NCBI RefSeq assembly: GCF_002775205.1
Contig: NC_036443.1
Coordinates: forward strand, 16,654,373-16,718,372
DNA from: Xiphophorus maculatus
Taxonomy: Eukaryota > Chordata > Actinopteri > Cyprinodontiformes > Poeciliidae
Reading direction: 5' to 3'
DNA length: 64,000 bases
Position 1 is the first letter of the stretch. Each line of letters starts with the position of its first letter. The notes under the pieces are model-generated. The model was not told where the DNA came from, made no database searches, and was given only the letters and a program-made list of their open reading frames with translations. Below are positions 13,101 through 22,208 of this stretch, piece after piece. The translations under genes were made by a program, and so were the position numbers.

Positions 13101-16100
13101 TTCACACATAATCAAATTAAAAAAAAATCAATCCTTCTACATACTGTAATTTCCAAAATTAGCAAATAAGAAAAAAATAAAATCACAAACTGTGACATGG
13201 ATGGACAAATTGACAGACAGGAACTTGTCTGGATGCATTTAAAAAAGATCTGCTGAAAGAACAAGCTAAATAGACTGCAGTTATATCCGTTACTTCTAAG
13301 TACTTTTGCTGCCCTCTGGTGGAATCTGCCTAATGCTTTAAAAAAAAAAGAAGTGCATTCTCTTTTAAAATACCTGCCTGGATTTTCTGATCAACATTTT
13401 CAGTGACCACCAATAAAAATCAACCGATACAAATAACTGGCAATGAGGGCCTGATTACTGGAGCACCCTTAGTGTGTGTCTCACTCTGACTGGTGGAGGG
13501 AAGGGAGTCTGAGGTTTCATTACACTCGCTGACACAATCTGAGCCGACGACAGGTTGGCCACTGTCTGGAGTGCCTTATCTTTGGATACCTGATCCTAAA
13601 TGAAAGAAGAGACACACACAGAGTAATACACAATGGTAAAAAACCATCAATTTCAATGTAGGTTAACATAAAGGTCAGACAACTTTTAAAGGATCATCTT
13701 ATCCAGTGGGCCAGCCAACATTCACTTAAGGTCAGCAAGATGCAGTTACTATAAAGGACAAGACATGAAAGACAGCAAAGCAGAGCTAAGAAGCAAAAGC
13801 TGGAGGCGTACCAAGTTGGAAGAGCTAAACCATCACCAGCACTTAGCTAAAGCCACTAAAATAAAAAAAAAAGAAAAAACAAAGCAATGAGTAGTTTTTG
13901 AGTATGGCAGTAGAGCTGCAATATGAACTAGCAGTAATAAAAATGTAATGCCAACCACACAGCGCAACAAAAGCCTGAAGCAGAGAACTGGAGTTGTGTA
14001 ACCAAAAACTTACCAAGTTCATGGCCTATGGCAAAAGAGACATGTAATAAATTCAATTTAGTACACTCAAAACGAAGGGGACAGATGTTGGGTAACACAA
14101 AAACTCTGTCTGCTTTGAAATTCATTTGGGGCAGTCATCACTCTGGGTTACTCTGAACTCCTCACAAATGTTGGGATTTTAAATAACTAATTATGCCCAA
14201 AGAGCCCAAAATGTGGCAGAAAAAAAGAAAAATCTATGTCAAGTCAAAACTTTCAGCAGTAATAACAATAACGTAGTGAAGGAAAGTTTGTATTTGCAGT
14301 TGTTGACAGTCTTCATGAGACCAACTTGTTTTGTTGGACTTGAAAATGTCTGACTACATTACATGGTGTGTAATGAGTGAAGACTTTGTTGAAACCAGGT
14401 TGGAATAATTTACCAATAACTTCTAAATGATGAACCACAAAATGCTCTGAAGAAGTCTAAATATTTCACTGGAAGGTTTAAGAATAAACTCAAGCAAACA
14501 CTAAATTTAAAACCTTTTACCATATAAGAAAACTAACAAATCAGGGGGGGGTGACACTATGAACAACTTTTGTGACTTTAAAACTTTTAAAATATTTTGT
14601 GGTATTTATTGGGACAACAGTAAAAGTGACAAAACAGTATGTACAACCTCTTTGGAAACTCTAACTGCATTCTATCGTATTTTTAAATTATTGTTACTTA
14701 TTGATGTTCTTATGGAATCAACAATGGAGAAAATAGTAAATATAAAAATCCCAACAGCACAGCCATTTTGTGGGGGTTTCAAAGCAAATTCCATTAATTG
14801 GAATTTGTCATAAAGATAAATTCTTATAATATTTTTTTTTCCAGATAAAAGATATGATAAATGCCCATTCTTAATCAGTCCTAAAGGGTGCTTACATCCA
14901 CAAATGTATTTAATTTTTAAGAAGCAAGAAGTCAGTGCAAAATGATGGTAGACAACACTGCGCTCAAGGGACAAACAGGAAAAAAGTAGAGAAAGAAAAG
15001 GAAAAAATACTCAAGAATGGGAAAACAGATCAGGTTTATCTTCAAAGTGTAACCCTCAGTGAGAAGAATATTACAATGTCTTTGCTAGTGTGTGTGTGTT
15101 TGTGTTTGCAGGCATGAATGCACTTTATCATATACATAGATAAACTAACCAAGCAATGTAATCTCATGCAATTATCTGCCAGATGTCCTGAGCGAAATGA
15201 GCAGGCCAGCAAACTCTCATGCATAGACAAAAACTCTTAGCAAAAAATCTAATCCCTTGAAAAGTCACAAAATAAAGGTTCCCCCCCCCATGAGCAACGA
15301 TAACAAAACTACAGCCAGCAAGCAAACATGATATTTGTGATACAAAGAAAAAAAATGTACTGTATCTAAATGTGCGCATAACACATAGCTTCACTTCTGC
15401 GTCATTAACTGCGAGTCCAAATTAAGGTTTTACTCTCATGCAGCTAAAAGCAAGAGCAGCGGCAGCAGAGCAGCGCTACAGAGCCTGAATTAATTTGACA
15501 TGCAGCTGTGCAAATTAGCTGACTATTAACAAATCTAAAGGTGTATTCCACAGTTTCACAGCATGCAATCTAATCTTAGGAGAGAAGGCTTGCAAGAGCT
15601 GACCAGTGACAGTCCCTGTGGTCTGAACTATGACCAATCTGCAGTTGGAGCTTTGACAACCAACAAGTATTTTTTAACTCTATTACAATACAATAGGTTT
15701 AGTAAGATTTGAGCGACATGCAGAACAACGCTGCCAGCACTGCAAAGTCAGTACGCCTGTGTACCTTCAGCTTAGACTGAAATTCACGAGACTTTCTCTT
15801 GGCCAACACTTGCAGGTGACTAGAGACCTGAAGAAAGACAGGATGAAGGGGAAAGGATGGAAGGAAATGGGGAAAAGAAGGAGGACTGTAACTACAGAGG
15901 ATAGAGAGAGTTGATGCCACGGGAACCCACCTTGATGCTCGCCTGGTATTCACGTACCCGCTTACGTGCCAAAACTTGAATGTGACTAGATACCTTTGGG
16001 GTCAAGTTTAACCCCATGAAAACAAAAAGGAGGATCTTTCAATTTAGAAACAACCAAGATGGCATCCATTTTTGTGAGTGACTAAACATGTGTAATGTTC

Positions 16101-18527
16101 TACAAAACACCGCTGGAAATATGCGTATTGTCCAGAAATATCTGTGCTTACCTGTTTGCGAGTACGTGTCTTTCCAGTTCGAAGCTTTATATAGCGAGCT
16201 ATCAGCTCATTTCGACCTAGAATCCAGAGGAGAAACAAGTGATTAAAAGAAGCAACAAAAAGGGAGCTGAGTACGTGTGTCTCATTTTAATAAAGTTACA
16301 AGTAATTCAATCTTAGTTCTACACCAAGTTTGATAACGGATGACATCAGCACTATCCCGTCCAGACCACTCCAACTCCACAAATTTGTCAGCTCCCCCTT
16401 CACAAGATGCCGCTCTGGGAAGTTGCCCAAGTCGCCCACACCAGAAACCGACAGACACTGCAAGTCCTTTATAGTAAAGAACTCACAGAGCAGGTATATT
16501 CACTGAAGCCAAAAGCTAAAATTAAAGTGAATCCTTTTGTTTTAATCCCTTGACTATTTTGCAAAAGAAGCAAGTGCAACTTTACTGATGGCTCTAGTTA
16601 ATTGTAAGATGTCTCTGAAAAAAACAAAATAAAAAAGGCTTTTGTTGATCCAACCCAGCACTCATTACACAATTATAATCTCTGGCAGGCTTTGCATATC
16701 TGTGGCTTCACAATGTCCCCATTAAAAGCTTCATAGGCCTGGTTTGGCCTTCCTTCCTGGCAGAGCTCCAAAACAAATGACAAATAGGATGTATGAAAAA
16801 AAAAAAAAAAAAAGTAGTGAATGTCTGCACGGGTGACTACAGACTGCCTGTTCATCACTTTCTTCCTTTGCCTCACTAGCTACAAATCAGCCATGATGAT
16901 CTGATCGTAAAGTGGTGAGCAACTCACTCTGCTGCAAGAAGGTTAACTGGAGGTGTAATGGTTGATCCCATATGTGTAGCAACATCATCAGCAAATAAAA
17001 CGATGTGCTTTTCTTGGAAGTGACTGAGCCCCTTGGGGACTCTGGATGAGTCACATCAGTTAACTTACCAGCAACATAAAATTCCCCAAAAATCCTCAAA
17101 AAGAGGTTGACTCAGACAAATCAGACCACTCCAACTCCCCAAACACAAGGACACAAAGTCCTTCCTGCCTACTGCTGCTCCTTATAAGGTCAGTGACTTT
17201 TCTTTTGAAGTAGTTGATTGCAAAACTGAAAATGAGGAGCATAGGGCATAAAAACAAAGACCCAGAAACAACACTGAAAGCCCGGGGGATCGTTTACTGG
17301 CAGACAGAAATGGTGCCTTTAAACTCAATGTAGATTAAATAAAGGACTGCTGTTCATTTCACAAGGGCTGATGTAGAAATAACCTCCAAGATTTTACTCC
17401 TGGGAATTTGTGCCAGTGATGATCTCACCTGACGAGGCCCGACTGCCCATCTGTTCCTGCTCCGTCATCTAGAGCATACTTACCAGTTAGCGTTGCTATG
17501 TGGCACATGAATAATACAGCAAAAAGGCCTACTAGCCACTGCAACAATTGGCTAGAGCTAGACATGGGCCGGTCAGCGGCCAAAGGTATTCAAACCCTTA
17601 AAGTTAGGTTTAAAAAGTGATTACATTTATCCTCCTATGATTTGAAAATATTTTATTGATATGCCACGGAAATTGCCGGAGTTTTCTCCAGCATCATAGA
17701 AAAGCACAGTGATGCTCAGCAAAGGTCAGTCAATTGTAAATATAAATGCAGGAGAAGCAACACTTATTTCTCTTAATACAATAATGCTTTTTAACTCTAT
17801 CGTTGGCAAGTGACTAAGTGTTTTGTACTGCAGCCTGGCTACCTGAACAAATAGCCCGACTCCTCAATTAATATCAGTTATATTTTATACTTGCATTAGT
17901 CTAGGAAGCAGAGCTATAAAAGGTAATATTCAGTGCATTAAACATGTGAAAACTACACCTTAATTTAGTGTATTTATTCAAAAGTTTTGCTCAAGTCAGT
18001 GGATCAAAATCATAATAAATATTAAAGAGATGAACCAGAAAAGTTGCAAGTAGCTATTCCCCCCCATCAGCTCTAAATCATAAAAGAAATGGTCAAATAG
18101 TGAAAAGTAGTAATCTTGTTTCCAATTTATCACTGCCAACATTTTTTTATCTATAAATTACTTAACTAAGAACATGAGTTTAAAATAAATTAAATAGGTA
18201 AAAAACATGTGTGTTGCTTCATAAGTTGGGATAACTTTGTAATTTCTCAGTCTTCTGTTAATGAAAACTACTTATCACAAAATTTGTAAAAAAAAAAAAT
18301 TCTTTCTCATCTGGGATAGCTCCAGAAAAAAACTCCAAACATAATAAACAAACACAAAATGGAAAACATATGGTAAAATCTCAAAGAAAACTGCAAATTG
18401 ATATTGGACAGAACAAGCCTGTCAAAGCATATCAAGCTAAATATTACAATCACACAACAGCAATAATTAATGTAAGATTTCAGGAGCAGTGGGAGTAATT
18501 GCTTTTTCTTTAGAGGTAGAAAAAAAT

Positions 18528-18592
<65 letters not shown>

Positions 18593-21500
18593 CAAATACA
18601 GAGACATATTTATTCAAACTAATGTGTGAAGTTTAGTGGATTGAGATATTTATTTAAAAAATGCACATTGTTTTACTGTTGTTCCTTGATTTCAATTTAT
18701 TCTTTTTAAATCTGACTGTAAAAAGGCAACGAGTAAAGACTTTACAACTGGCGTTAAAACGGTGCATATGACGAGCATATCTGCACCATTTGAGTCACCA
18801 ACAATTGATTTATAAGAAGGCAGTCTTACACCATAAGCAACTTTAGTTGCGAGAATGATATGAAAAATATTGTGACTAACCCTCCCACTCCGACTTTATC
18901 ATTTCTTGTGGGGGAGAAAACAACGAGTGGGAGTGATGTGTCAGAAGCAAGTTCTACACCTGAATAAACTTCTGCTTATTTTTAAGTGTTTTGCAGCGTT
19001 TTTCCTACCATTATTCCCTACCATTATGCACCACGCCCCGCCAACGGGACCGCTCGCCGTGCAGCATGCAGTAATTGACGGTATTAACAGTTAAAGTTAT
19101 TGCCTTTACCAGCATAAGTACCGCCAGATCTCGTGAGCCATTTCTGTTCCTACATGGTCGATAGCCATCTTTCAGCTCTCTCTCAAGCTCGGTTTAGAGT
19201 AGACGCATCATTGTGAACTTTCAAAAGCGTCAACATCAAAGTTGATAAAAGCTGAATGGAAACGCGTGCTTCTACTCCGTTTTCTGCGATGCTAGCACGT
19301 GATGAGTCGGGTAGGCTAGCACGAGGGCGAACACCGCCAGCAAAAGGACAGCTCACACAAAAACAGCTGCAAAAAAACTGCAATACTGATATGGATATCA
19401 GCGTTATTTTAAGCATATTGAATTGTGTTTTGGTTGCAGTACTTGCAGGTAGCAGCAGGAGTTATACTCTTGTACCTTCGCATATGGCGAAGGCTAAGTG
19501 CTTAATGTCCTAGATAAGCTCAAGTGCAACTTCAATGGCAGTTAAATACATTTTATTTGTGTCAATTGCCGTTATTCAATTGCTCTACATACTGATTGTA
19601 GTTATTAAAAGAAAGAAGAGGTGCACCTATTGCATTTTTATGGACAATAAAAAACTATTTGTGGGCTAACTGTTTCTAACTTGCTTCTGCACTAAATATA
19701 GCAAAAAAGTTGCAAAGTTGGCAACAGTAGGAAGACTATTGTCAAACACAGCCCTCTCTCAGAGCCTTGTGGTAGTAGAAAACATCAGTTGCATGTGCAA
19801 GAATCGATAGATCGTTGATCACATAAAATTAAAGAAATTGGGGATGATCAATCATTGCCCTCCACCAGGGCCAGGTCTCTAGGGGAAACACTGAGCAGTG
19901 CTACTCTGCTGTCCTTTAAGTTGGTTAGGAAATGCTAAGCTGTTGTTCTGTGAAAACAAATCTGGGTGTAATAATAAAAATTAGCACAGCTTTTAAGCGC
20001 CACAATGCTGAAACAAACTTATCTGTGACATAGGTGTTTTGTTTTTTTTTTCCCCTCATAGCACATCACCTAATGAAGTAGAGGCTGAAGCGGATGAAAA
20101 TGCTAATAAGTGACTGATCAACATGACTGGGATTCTTAGATGTGAGCCAAAACCTTCATTAATATAGGAATAAAATTCTATTCCACATACTCTTCTTAAG
20201 GCCCTGAATGCACCCTGGTGCAAACAGACAGAGAGTACAATGAACATGCACATACAGTATATTAAACTGAATAAAGCAGACCAATGTAAACAAATTTTTA
20301 AGCCATCAGTGCATAAACAAAAACAAACAAAATGACACTTTCCACGCCAACTTGACCTAAAACGTCAACTCGCTCTATCCTTTGATCTTGTTACTACTGG
20401 CTGCCCTCTGACCCCAAAGCCAAATACTTCTCTCCAAAACTACCTGCAGACAGATCACTAGTCGACAAACTAAGAGGTCTCTGTAAAAAGGGAAGACAAC
20501 AAAACAAAGCTCTATAATGCAGATATGGCCAATAAAAAACCTTGTGCAAGCGGTAAACATAAACAGGGTCTAAAATCAGAACCTGCTGAGGTCCAAATGA
20601 AGGTTATTTTTGGATTACATTGATAAAGTGAATGTTTTAAAGATAAAATCAGTTTTTGGTTATTTATTATTGCGTTTCAAATCTGCAGCAAGTTAAAAAG
20701 AAAGAACAGAATAAAAACAGAAATGGAAAGGTGGACAGAGAGCAAGAAACATAAACTGAAAAGTGAATTCATACAGCCCAGAATGCCTTCTTCATGACGT
20801 CCACCAACAAAGTGTGGCTAAAATACGATGCAAACCGGAACATCAAAAAGTGATTTATTTCAGTAATTCAACTCAAACTGTGATCATCCTGTTTTTTATA
20901 GGATCATTACATACAGGGTGATAGATTTCAGAAATAATTTGGAAGATAATGGATTATAGCCAAAACCCTTTATTCTTATTACCAGAAAAACACCAGAAAA
21001 GATCAATAAATGTTACGTCAAGACTTCCACAGTAATGTGGAAAACAGCTGACTTGACAGTTGTTCAGCAGACACTCCCTCAGAAGGAGGGTAAGCCACAC
21101 AAAGTTCTACATCCAAGCATATTAAAGGAAAGCTTGACAGAAGGAAAAAGGATGGTAAAAAAAAAAAAAAAACGTGCACAAGTAACAGGAGTTAAATCAG
21201 CCTTGACAAGATTGTTAAGCAAAGTCCAGTCAAAACACTGTGAGGAAGATTCGCAACTAGAATCAGCGCTTCAAAAGCCACCACACAGATATATCTAGGA
21301 CATGAGCTACAACTGTTGCATTCCTTGTGTTAAACCAATCCTTGGCCAGGCAACGTCAGAAGTACTTTACATGAGCGGCGCATAAGAAAAGGATTGGAGT
21401 GTTGCTCAGTGCTCCAAACTTTTTTTTTCTTTTCCACAGAAAAGTACATTTTGTATTTCAGTGGAAATCAATGTCCCAGAGACCAGCGGAAGAGTGGAGA

Positions 21501-22182
21501 AGGCCAAAATCCAAGCTGCCTGAGGTCCATCACCAATGAGGATTTACAGGAGAAAGTTATCTGTTGGTGTCGGTCCACTAAGTTTTACCGACTCCAAAGT
21601 CACCCTAGATTGTGAGAACTTCATGCTTCCCTTTGCTGAAAAGCTCTATGGAGAGGCTGATTTCATCTTCCACAGGACCCCCAAAAGTACCAATGCCTGC
21701 TTCAATGACAAGAGTACCGCTGTGCTTGCTGGTCAGTACATGTGCAAAGGAAAAATTTGCAGACAGACAGCTAATCCAATTGAGTTCATACACTATATTC
21801 TATCCAGTACATCATTTTCATTAGGCCAGCAACACATTTAGGAATACGCCCATTTTCGACAGTTTTGTCTGTGATTATGCTGTACTTAAGACGTAGAAGA
21901 CAGGAATTTAAGGAGTGAAAAGAAAACTGGCCATCATAATTATCTCAGGACAGAAATCTTCTTACCATACATCTTGCCCTCATCTGAAAGTATGATCTTT
22001 CTCCTCCCGCAAGGAGGGTAGATGGCCAGCGCTTCTTGAAAGCTCTGCTCAATGTCTGGACTCCAGACGCCTTCTGGGTCGCCATCCAATCCACGGTCAG
22101 CCCCATCTGCCAGTCCCTCTCCGTTCCCGCTCTCCTCCTGCGCCCCATCAGGGCTGCTTCGGCAACTCCACTCCGACGCAAT
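10171..22182 (-). CDS. tead3: TEAD3 transcription factor (TEA domain, YAP/TAZ partner), complete
   Basis: Sequence-specific nuclear transcription factor; the family binds MCAT (CATTCC) sites through an N-terminal TEA domain and recruits YAP/TAZ through a C-terminal domain. Coding exons (minus strand): 22182-21966, 16216-16152, then 15993-15931 or 15827-15765, 14025-14014, 13595-13485, 12614-12571, 12473-12412, 12326-12193, 12107-11937, 11640-11500, 11404-11252, 10284-10171. Joined with one alternative exon these give 1287 nt, 428 aa plus stop, in frame throughout; human TEAD3 is about 435 aa. Visible hallmarks: [20 protein letters not shown] and [14 protein letters not shown] (TEA domain), [73 protein letters not shown] and a C-terminus [18 protein letters not shown]3-type features are [21 protein letters not shown] and [13 protein letters not shown]. 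One residue of the usual TY(S/N)KH junction is missing. Fish carry tead3a and tead3b; which this is cannot be told here. Confidence 0.95.
12713..13471. mobile_element. Probable hAT-like element in a tead3 intron
   Basis: TAAGGGTGCTCCAATCAGG (12713-12731) is matched in inverse orientation by CTGATTACTGGAGCACCCTTA (13451-13471), an imperfect terminal inverted repeat of about 20 bp around 0.76 kb of AT-rich DNA without an ORF. I could not find a matching target-site duplication, so the element is old or the boundaries are approximate. Its right end lies 14 nt from the splice donor of the tead3 exon 13595-13485. Confidence 0.45.
14014..14025 (-). CDS. tead3: tead3 12-nt microexon (AMNL)
   Basis: The exon GCCATGAACTTG encodes AMNL between acceptor TTTTGCCATAG and donor GTAAGTTTTT. 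Mammalian TEAD3 has the same AMNL right after the TEA domain, before [13 protein letters not shown]1 lacks it. The exon is 12 nt and phase 0, so skipping it leaves a TEAD1-like junction in frame. Confidence 0.85.
14026..15764 (-). other. tead3: tead3 intron before the microexon
   Basis: Intron between alternative exon b and the AMNL microexon. It is AT-rich, with a C9 run near 15281-15289 and short A runs. No further exon was recognised. Confidence 0.5.
15765..15827 (-). CDS. tead3: tead3 alternative exon b (TEAD1/2/4-type recognition-helix half)
   Basis: Exactly 63 nt, phase 0, encoding VSSHLQ then [15 protein letters not shown]. This matches the TEAD1/TEAD2/TEAD4 form (VLARRKSR...SKLK) better than TEAD3. 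It has a good acceptor (TGTCTTTCTTCAG) and a GTACAC donor. It is interpreted as a tandem duplicate of exon a used in a mutually exclusive way, since each keeps the frame and inclusion of both would repeat half a helix. Both copies are open and splice-competent, so neither looks like a decayed exon. Confidence 0.85.
15931..15993 (-). CDS. tead3: tead3 alternative exon a (TEAD3-type recognition-helix half)
   Basis: Exactly 63 nt, phase 0 at both ends, encoding VSSHIQ then [15 protein letters not shown]. This matches the mammalian TEAD3 form (VLARKKVREYQ..IK). It forms the second half of the third helix of the TEA domain, the DNA-recognition helix. Its acceptor (GACCCCAAAG) has a poor pyrimidine tract; its donor is GTGGGT. 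A GGGGT/ACCCC inverted pair (15998-16002 and 16011-16015) sits against the acceptor. It is separated by only 103 nt from a paralogous exon of identical length. Confidence 0.9.
18531..18590. repeat. (TA)n microsatellite
   Basis: About 30 uninterrupted AT dinucleotides inside the large tead3 intron. Such tracts vary in length between individuals and can form cruciforms. No further role is visible. Confidence 0.95.
19110..19168 (-). other. Exon-like minus-strand segment, unassigned
   Basis: ATG at 19168 in a fair context (GAAAGATGG) opens a frame [19 protein letters not shown] that runs to a good donor, TGCTG|GTAAAG, at 19110. The surrounding 0.5 kb is less AT-rich than the rest of the intron. 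I do not recognise the peptide and see no partner exon downstream. It could be the first exon of a nested transcript, an alternative tead3 5' exon, or chance. Confidence 0.2.
20840..21800 (+). pseudogene. Tc1/mariner transposase relic
   Basis: Plus-strand frames near 21555-21790 contain [13 protein letters not shown], then [17 protein letters not shown], then [17 protein letters not shown]. These correspond to the central and catalytic-core region of fish Tc1-like transposases ([41 protein letters not shown]). Frames are shifted between segments and an acidic catalytic segment is missing, so it is dead. It lies antisense to tead3 inside its large intron. The left boundary is uncertain. Confidence 0.65.
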
Positions 22183-22208
22183 GATGACGGTTCCAGCTAC
22201 ACACTCAC
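21966..22208 (-). CDS. tead3: tead3 first coding exon with non-AUG (ATT) start
   Basis: The acceptor TGTGCTGCAG ends at 22209 and the exon runs to 21966 (donor GTAAGA). The frame continues back to the acceptor without any ATG; the first in-frame ATG is in KMYG, inside the TEA domain. The codon ATT at 22182-22180, before GCG TCG GAG TGG, aligns with the family's N-terminus (start-A-S-x-x-W). TEAD1 is known to initiate at AUU and other members at non-AUG codons, so ATT is chosen as start. The 26 nt 22208-22183 are 5'UTR. An adjacent ATC (22185-22183) is an alternative near-cognate start. Confidence 0.8.

Larger units (their letters stand above)
16217..21965 (-). other. tead3: Large tead3 intron within the TEA domain
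   Basis: This 5.7-kb phase-1 intron splits the TEA-domain coding region between KMYG and RNELIARY. It holds a (TA)n microsatellite (18531-18590), a Tc1-like relic on the plus strand (about 20840-21800) and an isolated exon-like minus-strand segment at 19110-19168. A short stretch near 17577-17680 resembles dispersed fish repeats. Confidence 0.7.
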
